NCBI GenBank assembly: GCA_964639335.1
Contig: CAZXCJ010000037.1
Coordinates: 1-9,921 of the forward strand
Direction of reading: 5' to 3'
Length of the DNA stretch: 9,921 nucleotides
From: JAIOTH01 sp964639335
Lineage (GTDB): Bacteria > Patescibacteriota > Patescibacteriia > UBA1558 > S5-K13
Shown here: positions 1 to 7,234 of the stretch, piece by piece
How positions within the stretch are numbered: the stretch's first letter is position 1
Layout: every line of letters starts with the position of its first letter
Program-made: the position numbers and the translations under genes
The notes under the pieces: model-generated
Seen by the model: the letters and a program-made list of their open reading frames with translations, nothing else
Told to the model about the DNA's origin: nothing
Database searches by the model: none

Positions 1-1231
1 TAGCATCTTTTAAGCCAACTACATTTCGAGCATATTCAATAGCCATAATTTGAGACCCCAAACATAATCCCAAATAAGGTACTTTATTTTCACGAGCATA
101 TTTTGCAGCTTTTATTTTCCCTTCAATGCCCCGAGAGCCAAATCCGCCCGGAACCACTAGACCATCTAATTTTTTTAATTTAGACATTTCTGAACGATTG
201 TTTTTTTCTAATTTTACAGAATTTATCCAAATTAAATCAAGTTTTAAATTATTATGATAACATGCAGATTTTAAACCCTCATTAACACTTATATAAGCAT
301 CAATATTTTCTGTATATTTACCTACTAATCCAATTGTTATTTTCTTCTCTATCTTTTTTATTTTATTTAAGAGTTTACTCCAGGAACTCAGGTCTGGTTT
401 TCTGTGGGTTAATTTTAATTGTTTATAAATTATTTCAGAAATATTACTTTTTTCAAAATTAAGAGGTACTTCATAAAGTATTTTAACCGTGGGAGCTGGG
501 ATAACTGCCTCTGGTTTAACATTGCAGAACATAGAGATTTTTTCAATACCTTCTTTGGAAATTTTAGTTTCGGTTCGAGCTATAATTATATCAGGACTTA
601 TTCCCCTTCTCAATAATTCTTTAACAGAAAGTTGGGTCGGTTTAGTTTTAGTTTCATTGGAGGCTTTAATATAAGGCAGTAAAGTTACATGAGCAAACAT
701 ACATTGATGATAACCCTGTTCTATTCTAATTTGACGGGCAGTTTCTAAAAAGGGTTCTCCTTCTATATCTCCTACAGTTCCCCCTATTTCGATTAGTAAA
801 ATATCAGCTTGACTTTCTTTAGCAGCTTTATAAATATATTTTTTAATTTCATCAGTAATATGAGGAATTATTTGAATAGTTTTTCCAAGAAACTTGCCCC
901 TTCTTTCTTCGTTAAGAACTGCTTGATAAACTTGGCCAGTTGTGAGATTAGATAATTTACTAAGATTGGTGTCAATGAATCTTTCATAATGACCCAAATC
1001 TAAATCTGTTTCAGTGCCATCGTCTGTCACATAAACTTCTCCATGCTGATAAGGGCTCATTGTCCCTGGGTCAATATTTAAATAGGGATCTAATTTTAAA
1101 GTAAATATTTTATAATTAGCGGATTTTAAAATAGCGCCGATAGAGGCAATAGAGATTCCTTTTCCAAGTCCAGAACAAACACCACCGGTCACAAATATAT
1201 ATTTTACATTATTTTTATTTTTCTTTTCCAT
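1..1231 (-). CDS. pyrG: CTP synthase, C-terminus cut by the window edge
   Basis: CTP synthase makes CTP from UTP, ATP and glutamine, the last step of pyrimidine nucleotide synthesis, in the cytoplasm. I translated this frame by hand from the ATG at 1231. About 410 residues are present of the usual 530-550. The N-terminal synthase domain has the P-loop VTGGVCSGLGKG (residues 14-25), KLDPYLNIDPGTMSPYQHGE, DLDLGHYERF, the IEIGGTVGDIE motif and KTKPTQ. A class I glutamine amidotransferase domain follows, with VPGGFGSRGIEGK and the nucleophile elbow GLCLGSQ (Cys390). The His-Glu pair that completes the amidotransferase triad would lie beyond the left edge. Position 19 is Cys where many homologues have Val or Ser. 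The start is one base after the rplI stop and has no Shine-Dalgarno sequence, so translational coupling to rplI is likely. The identification is firm. Confidence 0.97.
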   Translation of the reverse strand, partial: MEKKNKNNVKYIFVTGGVCSGLGKGISIASIGAILKSANYKIFTLKLDPYLNIDPGTMSPYQHGEVYVTDDGTETDLDLGHYERFIDTNLSKLSNLTTGQVYQAVLNEERRGKFLGKTIQIIPHITDEIKKYIYKAAKESQADILLIEIGGTVGDIEGEPFLETARQIRIEQGYHQCMFAHVTLLPYIKASNETKTKPTQLSVKELLRRGISPDIIIARTETKISKEGIEKISMFCNVKPEAVIPAPTVKILYEVPLNFEKSNISEIIYKQLKLTHRKPDLSSWSKLLNKIKKIEKKITIGLVGKYTENIDAYISVNEGLKSACYHNNLKLDLIWINSVKLEKNNRSEMSKLKKLDGLVVPGGFGSRGIEGKIKAAKYARENKVPYLGLCLGSQIMAIEYARNVVGLKDA

Positions 1232-1232
1232 G

Positions 1233-1673
1233 CTATTTAGATTTTATTTGTATTTTTAATTCTACTTTTTCTTTGTCTATTTTTATAGGAATTTTGTGAT
1301 CACCTATCTTTTTTAGATGATGGTGTAATTCTATTGATTCTTTATTTATATCTATCTTATGTTTTTCTTTTAAAATTTTATGAATATCTTCACTACTTAT
1401 ACCGCCAAATAAATGACCATCTTCATTGGCCTTGGCTTTAATTTCAATTTTTAAAGATTTAATTTTATCAATGATTTTATTTGATTGTTTTTTTTCTTTT
1501 TGAATTTTGTTGATTATTTGTTCGGTTTGACTATGGATTTTTTTTATTTGTTCTGCAGTAGCAAGTATGGCTAATTTTTGCGGTATTAAGTAATTTAAAG
1601 CATAGCCGGTAGAGACATCTTTAATCTGGTTTTTTTTACCGCTAGGCGTGTCTTGTAAAAATATTATTTTCAT
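1233..1673 (-). CDS. rplI: 50S ribosomal protein bL9
   Basis: Ribosomal protein L9 binds 23S rRNA near the base of the L1 stalk and helps maintain the reading frame. The 146 residues match the usual size (about 148). The N-terminal RNA-binding domain (1-50) carries the family signature as GYALNYLIPQKLAI (23-36). A long lysine-rich connecting helix (about 41-76) leads to the C-terminal domain, with GHLFGGISSEDI typical of the family. The Gly-Lys-rich loop of the N domain is present but diverged (PSGKKNQIKDV). Some Patescibacteria lineages are known to lack L9, so its presence weakly argues against those lineages. The start codon and weak ribosome site (ACGGG) lie inside one arm of a 13-bp inverted repeat. 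pyrG follows after one base. The gene may be read from the murA promoter or from an unseen one in the 185-base gap upstream. Confidence 0.93.
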   Translation of the reverse strand: MKIIFLQDTPSGKKNQIKDVSTGYALNYLIPQKLAILATAEQIKKIHSQTEQIINKIQKEKKQSNKIIDKIKSLKIEIKAKANEDGHLFGGISSEDIHKILKEKHKIDINKESIELHHHLKKIGDHKIPIKIDKEKVELKIQIKSK

Positions 1674-1770
1674 CCCGTTAGATATTAGTTTATTAATTTA
1701 GTTAGTTTTTTTCTTTTCCCCATATAGATTTTAGATTTTTATATTTTGTATATAAATTATCTAACGGGAT
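1672..1770. repeat. 99-base element bounded by 13-bp inverted repeats over the rplI start
   Basis: ATCCCGTTAGATA at 1672-1684 is perfectly inverted as TATCTAACGGGAT at 1758-1770, with 73 AT-rich bases between. The left arm overlaps the rplI start codon (CAT at 1671-1673) and the ACGGG in front of it. If transcription begins upstream of 1770, the two arms can pair in the mRNA and hide the rplI start. The interior has T-rich runs and a duplicated TAGATTT (1725, 1732). It could be a regulatory hairpin or a short palindromic mobile element. No clear target-site duplication is visible. Confidence 0.7.
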
Positions 1771-1779
1771 TTATATTTT

Positions 1780-1848
1780 TAGGTGTTAGTTATTAGGCTT
1801 TAGCCCGCCTTAATTTTTGTAAAATTATGGCGGGTAGGCGCTAGGTTT
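1780..1848. repeat. Heptamer run enclosing a GC-clamped hairpin
   Basis: Four consecutive 7-base units starting TAG begin at 1780, 1787, 1794 and 1801 (for example TAGTTAT, TAGGCTT), and two more at 1835 and 1842 (TAGGCGC, TAGGTTT). Between them is a strong hairpin: CCCGCC (1804-1809) pairs with GGCGGG (1829-1834), and seven further A-T pairs follow inside after one mismatch, leaving a 3-base loop. No T-run follows on either strand, so it does not look like an intrinsic terminator. It lies between acyP and rplI. The units resemble those at 8908-8949, so this is probably a dispersed repeat. Confidence 0.65.
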
Positions 1849-1858
1849 AAGTTATTTA

Positions 1859-2137
1859 TTAAAGTATTCGAAAGCTGTAATAATGGGTTTGGGCGTCTTC
1901 TTTTTTTTCTAAAATTTCAATTTTATTAATATTGGACAGGCCGGGATTATTTTTAAGCCAATTAGTAAAATTTTTTATTTTATCTTCTGGGGCTTGGGCG
2001 AAAATTTCTACTTTATCAGTGGCAGATAAATTTTGAACAGTGCCTACAATTCTATTTTTTTGAGCATATTCTACCACCGAATATCTGAAAGAAACGCCCT
2101 GTACCAAGCCATTAACTATAATGTGCACTATAAACAT
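1859..2137 (-). CDS. acyP: Acylphosphatase
   Basis: Acylphosphatases hydrolyse carboxyl-phosphate bonds in small acyl phosphates such as acetyl phosphate or carbamoyl phosphate. They are cytoplasmic ferredoxin-fold proteins of about 90-100 residues, and this one has 92. The signature VNGLVQGVSFR (8-18) supplies the phosphate-binding loop and Arg18. GTVQNL (32-37) supplies the catalytic Asn36. The 18-residue spacing between them equals that of the characterised enzymes (Arg23/Asn41). Ser replaces the more common Gly or Phe just before FR. The start lies one base past the stop of the S41 protease gene, which suggests translational coupling, and no Shine-Dalgarno sequence is visible. The physiological substrate cannot be told from the sequence. 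A regulatory role for such small stand-alone copies is also possible. Confidence 0.95.
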   Translation of the reverse strand: MFIVHIIVNGLVQGVSFRYSVVEYAQKNRIVGTVQNLSATDKVEIFAQAPEDKIKNFTNWLKNNPGLSNINKIEILEKKEDAQTHYYSFRIL

Positions 2138-2138
2138 T

Positions 2139-3419
2139 TTATTGTTTTAATATTTCAATGGCTTTTTCTAATTGGGGATCTCTGTCATTATTATAATCTT
2201 CAGTAGTTAATTCTATCTCTATATCTGGAACAATACCTTCTTTGTCTATAGCTCTATTATTTGGAGTAAGCCATTTGGCAATAGTTAATTTGACAGAAGA
2301 ACCATCGCTTAATTTAGTTAAATCTTGAACAGAGCCCTTGCCAAAAGTTTTTTCTCCAATAATGGTTGCTAAACCATAATCTTGTAAAGCGCCAGCTACT
2401 ATTTCCGAGGCCGATGCCGAGCCGCCATTAACCAAAACAACAGTTTTTTTATCTTTTAATTTAGCGTTTCCTTGAGCAGAATAATTTTGAGTTTTGGAAT
2501 CATCTCTAAATTTTTCTTTCACTATAATTCCATCTTCTACCCAAGCACTAGCTACTGATATGGCGGTGCTTAAAAATCCGCCGGGATTATTTCTAAGGTC
2601 TAAAATAATACTATCAACACCTTGATTAATAAGTTCATCAACTTTTTCATTAAATAATTTTTCGGTATCTTCGTTAAAATGGCTAATTTCTATATAACCA
2701 ATATTTTCTTCATTTATTTTTTTAGCAATTTCCTCCTTAAGTTCGGATTTAACGCTAGCATATTGTATTTTATCTCTGATAATTGTGATGTCTTCTCGGC
2801 TTTGGTCTTTATGCATGACATTTAAAATAACCTCTGTGCCCTTGTCTCCTCTAATTAGATTAACGGCTTGATTTAAAGAAATCCCAGCAGTATCTAATCC
2901 GTTTATACCCAAAACTTTATCACCTGCTTTGATGCCCGATTTTTCAGCTGGACTATTTGGCAAGGGAGCAATAATTGTTAAACTGTTGTTTTTAATTCCT
3001 ATTTCAGCTCCAATGCCTTCAAATTTTCCTTCTAGTTCATCGCTAAAGTCCTTTGCTATATCTGGCGGTAAAAATACGGAATAAGGATCTAATAATGAAG
3101 CTACTAGGCCGGCCTGGGCGCCATAAAACATTTCTACTTCATTAACATTGGGTTCAACATAATTATCTTTGATTGAATTCCAAACTTGCCAAAATAATTT
3201 AAAATTTACATCTTGGCTTAAATATTCCGGAACTTTATTTTTATTTAGAACCTTACCGCCGTCATCACTTGGATTTATTTCTTCGCTATTAGAAACACCG
3301 ATAATAATGCCTATAAAAAAACTGACGATTATCAGTAAAGACACAATAATTATTCGGGTAGTTTTTTTGTTTTCTAATTTTTTTTGATTTCTACTCTGCA
3401 GATAAATATTTTCATCCAT
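2139..3419 (-). CDS. ctpA: S41 family C-terminal processing peptidase, membrane-anchored
   Basis: This is a tail-specific serine protease of the CtpA/CtpB/Prc family, which trims or degrades extracytoplasmic proteins. The 426 residues show a basic N-terminus, one transmembrane segment (about 23-42), a polar linker, an N-terminal helical region (about 70-120) and a PDZ domain (about 130-202, with the EGIGAEIG start and SPAEKSGIKAGDKVLGING). The S41 catalytic core follows. Its motifs are ILDLRNNPGG (272-281), NGGSASASEI (331-340) and GEKTFGKGSVQ (355-365). From Prc and CtpB spacing I assign the catalytic set as Ser336, Lys361 and Gln365, all present. The single N-terminal helix predicts an N-in protein with the protease outside the membrane. 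It lies 20 bases after murA and one base before acyP, in an apparent operon. A role in envelope maintenance is inferred from that context. The symbol is by family, not by proven orthology. Confidence 0.93.
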   Translation of the reverse strand: MDENIYLQSRNQKKLENKKTTRIIIVSLLIIVSFFIGIIIGVSNSEEINPSDDGGKVLNKNKVPEYLSQDVNFKLFWQVWNSIKDNYVEPNVNEVEMFYGAQAGLVASLLDPYSVFLPPDIAKDFSDELEGKFEGIGAEIGIKNNSLTIIAPLPNSPAEKSGIKAGDKVLGINGLDTAGISLNQAVNLIRGDKGTEVILNVMHKDQSREDITIIRDKIQYASVKSELKEEIAKKINEENIGYIEISHFNEDTEKLFNEKVDELINQGVDSIILDLRNNPGGFLSTAISVASAWVEDGIIVKEKFRDDSKTQNYSAQGNAKLKDKKTVVLVNGGSASASEIVAGALQDYGLATIIGEKTFGKGSVQDLTKLSDGSSVKLTIAKWLTPNNRAIDKEGIVPDIEIELTTEDYNNDRDPQLEKAIEILKQ

Positions 3420-3439
3420 GATTTTGTTTAGTATTTTAA

Positions 3440-4693
3440 TTATAATCTTTTTATTTTTGCTCCTAATTTATTTAATCTTTCTTCTATTTTTTCATAACCG
3501 CGGTCAATTTGTTCAATATTTCCTATTTCTGTTTCATCTTCAGCTATTAAGCCAGCAATTAGCATGGCTAGGCCGGCTCTGATATCTGGACTGGCTACTT
3601 TTTTTCCTCTTAATTTTGAGGGCCCATTTATTACTACTCTATGCGGATCGCATAAAACTAAATTAGCCCCCATTCTTACCAAAAGGTCAGTGAAGAATAG
3701 CCGGCTTTCATAAATCGTTTCATGAACCAAGCTCATGCCCTGGGCTTGGGTTAATAAGACCGTAAAGCAAGATTGTAAATCAGTTGGAAAGCCAGGGTAT
3801 TCGTGGGTACTGATATTGACGGGCTGTAATTTGTTTATTTTTTTGATTTCAATAAAATCTTTTCCAATCTCTAATTCTACGCCCATTTGTTTTAAAATTT
3901 TTAATGGTATTTCAATATGTTGGGGATTACAATTTGTAATTTTTATATTGCTTTTAGTGGCCACGCCAATACAGAGCAAACTGCCAGTTTCTATGCGGTC
4001 AGGAATGACAGAAAATTCGGTTCCATTTAATTTTTTCACGCCTTTTATAATTATGCGAGGCGTGCCTGCTCCTTTAATCTTAGCTCCCATGGAATTTAAA
4101 AAATCAGCCAAGGCCTGAACTTCCGGTTCGCAGGCGGCATTAATTATTTCAGTTTGACCTTCTGCTAAAACAGCTGTGAGCATTAAGCTTTCGGTTCCAG
4201 TGTGGCTGATTTTAGGAAATATATATTGATTGCCTTTAAGTCCCCGATTAATAAATTGATAATTGTTATTTTTAAATTCTATTTTGGCTCCCAATGTTTT
4301 CAAAAAATCAATGAAAAAATCAATTGGTCTTTTTCCAATAGTACATCCTCCCGGATGGGGTATTTCAATTTTTCCACATCTATGTAATAATGGACCGATA
4401 AACATCAAAGAAGTTCGTATTTTACGAGCTATTTCATTATTAATTTTTTCTGAGTTAATGTCTTGAGCTTGAATGGATATAGAATTTTTATCTATTTTTT
4501 CTATTTTTGCTCCTAAACTTTTAGCCAATTTTAAGGTTAGATTAACATCAATGATATTTGGGACATTATGTAAAATAACCCTTTCCGAGGTTAATAAAGC
4601 TGCTGGAATTAATTTTAAGGCATTGTTTTTAGCCCCCTTAACAGAAATTTCACCCCGGAGCTTAACTTTGCCTTGAATAATAAAGCTAGACAT
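3440..4693 (-). CDS. murA: UDP-N-acetylglucosamine 1-carboxyvinyltransferase
   Basis: MurA transfers enolpyruvate from PEP to UDP-GlcNAc, the first committed step of peptidoglycan synthesis, in the cytoplasm. The 417 residues equal the normal length (about 419). Visible motifs are VKGAKNNALK (18-27, Lys22 and Asn23), the active-site loop PHPGGCTIGKRP (112-123) with Cys117, PDRIETG (231-237), YPGFPTDLQ (299-307) with Asp305, and IDRGYEKIEERLNKLGA (396-412) with Arg398. All catalytic residues are conserved. The loop carries Cys rather than the Asp seen in fosfomycin-insensitive MurA enzymes. The gene heads a minus-strand run with the S41 protease, acyP, rplI and pyrG, and has a good promoter at 4748-4776. 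No Shine-Dalgarno sequence precedes the ATG. Its presence indicates that the cell makes its own peptidoglycan precursors. Confidence 0.97.
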   Translation of the reverse strand: MSSFIIQGKVKLRGEISVKGAKNNALKLIPAALLTSERVILHNVPNIIDVNLTLKLAKSLGAKIEKIDKNSISIQAQDINSEKINNEIARKIRTSLMFIGPLLHRCGKIEIPHPGGCTIGKRPIDFFIDFLKTLGAKIEFKNNNYQFINRGLKGNQYIFPKISHTGTESLMLTAVLAEGQTEIINAACEPEVQALADFLNSMGAKIKGAGTPRIIIKGVKKLNGTEFSVIPDRIETGSLLCIGVATKSNIKITNCNPQHIEIPLKILKQMGVELEIGKDFIEIKKINKLQPVNISTHEYPGFPTDLQSCFTVLLTQAQGMSLVHETIYESRLFFTDLLVRMGANLVLCDPHRVVINGPSKLRGKKVASPDIRAGLAMLIAGLIAEDETEIGNIEQIDRGYEKIEERLNKLGAKIKRL

Positions 4694-4747
4694 ATTATTA
4701 TTAGATTAGTAATTTTAGGTTTAATATTAGATTTATTTAATATCTCA

Positions 4748-4776
4748 ATTCTACAGGAAAAATAATATATTTTCAA
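4748..4776 (-). promoter_or_regulatory. Sigma70-type promoter for murA
   Basis: Read on the minus strand, TTGAAA (4776-4771) and TAGAAT (4753-4748) are separated by exactly 17 bases. Each matches the consensus at five of six positions. The predicted start would be near 4741, giving a leader of about 47 bases before the murA ATG. The promoter lies in the 96-base divergent gap shared with the PEGA-domain gene. I see no comparably good promoter facing the other way. Confidence 0.7.
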
Positions 4777-4789
4777 GAAAGAATAGGTT

Positions 4790-6115
4790 ATGAAAAAATG
4801 GGTTAGAAAAATTTATTTATTTTTAGCAATATTAATTTTTTTAAGTGCTTCAACTTTTTTTATTTTATTATCTTTAGGATATACTTATAATTTTTCTAAA
4901 AATAGATTTGAAAAAACTAGTGTCTTATATATTAAGTCCTATCCTCGAGATTCCAAAATATTTTTAAATGACAAAGAAAGTAAATATATTACGCCTAGTG
5001 AAATTACTCATTTAAAACCCAATTTATATAAAATCAGGGTTGAAAAAGAGAATTATCAGACATGGGAAAAGACCCTTTTAATTAAACCGCGCCAGACTGT
5101 CTTTATTGAGGACATATCTCTTTTTTATAATGAGCCCGAAACAGAAATCATTAAGGAAGGTAATTTTCAAGGACTTTCAATCTCTCCTGACAAACAGCGA
5201 CTTTTATTTTATGACTGGGATAGTAGAAGTATTAATACTTTTGATTTATCCGGAAATCAGATTATTAATATTGAAACTGAGATAAATCAGCCAGAATATA
5301 ATTTATGGTCAGCTAATAATCAAAAAATATTATTAAAAATAGGAGAAGAATATTTTATATCGTCGGTTTATTTGAACGAAGATTTACTGGCCCTCAATAA
5401 GTATATAAAATTTTCTATTCATGATTTAAAATGGGATAAATTTAATTCTGATCTTATATATTTTTTAGATTTGAAAAATAATGTTTATAGTTTTGTAATA
5501 TCTACTCGAGAATTCCAGCTAATAAATATTAATAATGTTTGGTCCTATAAGCCAGAAAAAGATAAATTGTTTTATGTTTTAAATAATGAAGGCAAGGACG
5601 GTCTATATCTGTTTGATTTTAAGAAACAGTCCTCGAAAAAATTATTAGCTTTAGATAAAATTTCTAATAATTATAGTTTTATTTTGCCCCATAAAGACTA
5701 TATTTGTTTATTAGATGAAGATAATGATATTTTATATTTAATCGACCCTAATTTAGAAGATTATTTAGTTAAGACCATTGAAGAAGTTAGAAATGCTAAA
5801 TGGGATTTATATAATCGAATGCTATTAATGAATAATAATTTGGAAATTTGGTTTTATGATATTGCTGAAAAAAGAGAAATTTTAGTAAATAGATTTAGCC
5901 AGCCAATAGATGATTATTTTTGGCATCGAAATAACAATCATGTCTTTTATGTTATTAATGAGAAACTTTACGCCATAGAGCTTGATAATAGAGATAAAAA
6001 AAATATTTATAATTTAAATAGTATATATAATTCAGATTATTTTTTACAAAATAAAAAAGGTAATATTGTTTATCATATTACCCCCGCTGGCCTAACAAAA
6101 ACTACTATTCAATAA
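4790..6115 (+). CDS. Membrane-anchored PEGA-domain protein with propeller-like C-terminal region
   Basis: The 441 residues start with a basic segment and one transmembrane helix (about 8-30), so most of the protein is probably outside the membrane. Residues about 45-100 look like a PEGA domain: a small beta-sandwich with LYIKSYPRDSKIFLND, then ITPSEITHLKPNLYKIRV, then the ENYQTW ending (consensus GY). PEGA domains are found in surface proteins of many bacteria and archaea. The rest (about 120-441) has recurring beta-strand patterns (LLFYDWDS, LIYFLDLKN, LFYVLNNEGKDGLYLFDF, HVFYVINEKLYAIEL) that resemble TolB/WD40-like propeller blades. No catalytic motif is visible. The ATG at 4790 is preceded by only a weak ATAGG. 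The gene is divergent from murA and convergent with rfbA, with two bases between stops. Function is unknown; a cell-surface scaffold or binding role is an inference. Confidence 0.8.
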   Translation: MKKWVRKIYLFLAILIFLSASTFFILLSLGYTYNFSKNRFEKTSVLYIKSYPRDSKIFLNDKESKYITPSEITHLKPNLYKIRVEKENYQTWEKTLLIKPRQTVFIEDISLFYNEPETEIIKEGNFQGLSISPDKQRLLFYDWDSRSINTFDLSGNQIINIETEINQPEYNLWSANNQKILLKIGEEYFISSVYLNEDLLALNKYIKFSIHDLKWDKFNSDLIYFLDLKNNVYSFVISTREFQLININNVWSYKPEKDKLFYVLNNEGKDGLYLFDFKKQSSKKLLALDKISNNYSFILPHKDYICLLDEDNDILYLIDPNLEDYLVKTIEEVRNAKWDLYNRMLLMNNNLEIWFYDIAEKREILVNRFSQPIDDYFWHRNNNHVFYVINEKLYAIELDNRDKKNIYNLNSIYNSDYFLQNKKGNIVYHITPAGLTKTTIQ

Positions 6116-6117
6116 TT

Positions 6118-7110
6118 TTATTCAGCATAATAATCTTCTAGGGAATCTTCTTTTTCAATTGGAAATTCCATGTCTTCCATATCGGGAGCATCTTCATCTA
6201 AAAGTGGTTTCTGATAAATATTTTTTGCTTCTGAAGAGGAAGTATTTTTTTGGTCAATTTTCTTTTCTATATTTTTATACTCCTCAGCCACTATTTGAGG
6301 AGTTTCCTGTTTAATAATTTTAACGGCCTCTTGTACTACTTGGCGAGCCGTATCTTTAATTATTTGCATAGAAGATTCTTCAATAATTTGCTGATTATTG
6401 TTTTGAGCTACTAAATTATTGGCCTCTAGCCAACTATCTATTGATTCACCGCAATCACCCCACCAGCCTTTTAAGATAATGTGTTTCATGGTGTCTTGTT
6501 GAATATAAAAATTGTTTACGTCTGTAATTTCTAGTTCTCCACGGCCAGATGGCTTTAAGGTTTTAATAATATCCCAGACCTGATTATCATACATATATAC
6601 GCCAACAACTGCTAGGTCACTGATAAATTCTGCGGGCTTTTCAATAAGTTTCTCTATTTTATTTTCCTTAATTTGAGCTACGCCATAAGCATTGGGGTTT
6701 TTGACTTTTTTCAAAAATATTCTGGCGCCCATAGTAACCTTTTTGAATTCTTCTACAGCCGGGGCGATGTCATCTTGTAAAATATTATCTCCTAAATAAA
6801 CCACTACCTTTTCATTATCCACAAAATTTTCAGCCAGACCCAAGGCTTGAGCAATTCCACCAGCTTCTTCTTGCACGGCATAAGAAAAATGAGCTCCAAA
6901 TTTTTGTCCTGATCCCAATAGTTCTAAAAAATCTCCAGCATGGCCCTTTCCAGAAACAATCATAATGTCTTTAATTCCAGCCTTAATCAGTGATTCTATT
7001 GGATAATAAATCATTGGTTTATTATAAACCGGCAATAAATGTTTATTAGTTACTTTGGTTAATGGATCTAAGCGTGAGCCAGTTCCACCAGCTAATATAA
7101 CACCTTTCAT
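6118..7110 (-). CDS. rfbA: Glucose-1-phosphate thymidylyltransferase with extra C-terminal tail
   Basis: RfbA (RmlA) makes dTDP-glucose from dTTP and glucose-1-phosphate, the first step to dTDP-L-rhamnose. The catalytic domain (1 to about 237) has LAGGTGSRLDPLT (6-18), NKHLLPVYNKPMIYYP (22-37), GDNI (107-110), EKP (157-159), GRGELEITDVN (189-199) and WGDCGESIDSW (217-227). Characterised RmlA enzymes have an LDTG motif where this has GDCG. The helical C-terminal part of the 293-residue enterobacterial enzyme is not recognisable. Instead, residues about 238-330 form a different extension: a Gln/Glu/Lys-rich, probably helical stretch (238-285), then a low-complexity, very acidic tail ending in DEDAPDMEDMEFPIEKED. 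Nothing suggests a frameshift. A nucleotidyltransferase for a related sugar cannot be excluded, but rfbB and rfbD nearby support this call. It has its own likely promoter at 7235-7262 and no Shine-Dalgarno sequence. Confidence 0.9.
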   Translation of the reverse strand: MKGVILAGGTGSRLDPLTKVTNKHLLPVYNKPMIYYPIESLIKAGIKDIMIVSGKGHAGDFLELLGSGQKFGAHFSYAVQEEAGGIAQALGLAENFVDNEKVVVYLGDNILQDDIAPAVEEFKKVTMGARIFLKKVKNPNAYGVAQIKENKIEKLIEKPAEFISDLAVVGVYMYDNQVWDIIKTLKPSGRGELEITDVNNFYIQQDTMKHIILKGWWGDCGESIDSWLEANNLVAQNNNQQIIEESSMQIIKDTARQVVQEAVKIIKQETPQIVAEEYKNIEKKIDQKNTSSSEAKNIYQKPLLDEDAPDMEDMEFPIEKEDSLEDYYAE

Positions 7111-7121
7111 ATGGTTAGTTG

Positions 7122-7226
7122 AATTTTAAGTTTTAAATTTTAGATTTTAAAAGAAATCCGAATTTTTAATTTTAAAATTGATTCATTAAAAATTATCTTA
7201 AAATTTGAAATTTAAAATTTAAAATT
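7122..7226. repeat. AT-only nested palindrome in the rfbA leader
   Basis: The 29 bases at 7122-7150 match the reverse complement of 7198-7226 at 26 positions. All three differences are A/G or C/T, so in RNA they can form G-U pairs. Inside lies a second, perfect 10-bp inverted repeat (AATTTTTAAT at 7161-7170, ATTAAAAATT at 7185-7194). Both outer arms are built from 7-base units (TTTTAAG or TTTTAAA type, starting 7124, 7131, 7138 and 7145 in the left arm). It lies between the predicted rfbA transcription start (about 7228) and its ATG at 7110. Confidence 0.7.
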
Positions 7227-7234
7227 GTTCCTGT

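Noticed and set aside
419..674. Short plus-strand open frames of 61-65 codons
   Set aside because: They lie antisense to the well-conserved pyrG coding sequence and show no ribosome site or recognisable protein.
1803..1835. Hairpin considered as an intrinsic terminator for acyP
   Set aside because: No T-run follows the stem on the minus strand, and rplI and pyrG downstream would need another promoter that I cannot find.
3169..3387. 72-codon plus-strand open frame with a hydrophobic stretch
   Set aside because: Antisense to the N-terminal membrane segment of the S41 protease; the hydrophobic look comes from the opposite strand.
3735..4676. Several plus-strand open frames of 61-127 codons
   Set aside because: All are antisense to murA, whose catalytic motifs are intact throughout; the frames reflect its codon pattern.
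4694..4747. Possible further heptamer array (TAG at 4702, 4707, 4716, 4728)
   Set aside because: Spacings are 5, 9 and 12 bases, so there is no consistent period of 7; in such AT-rich DNA these TAGs are expected by chance.
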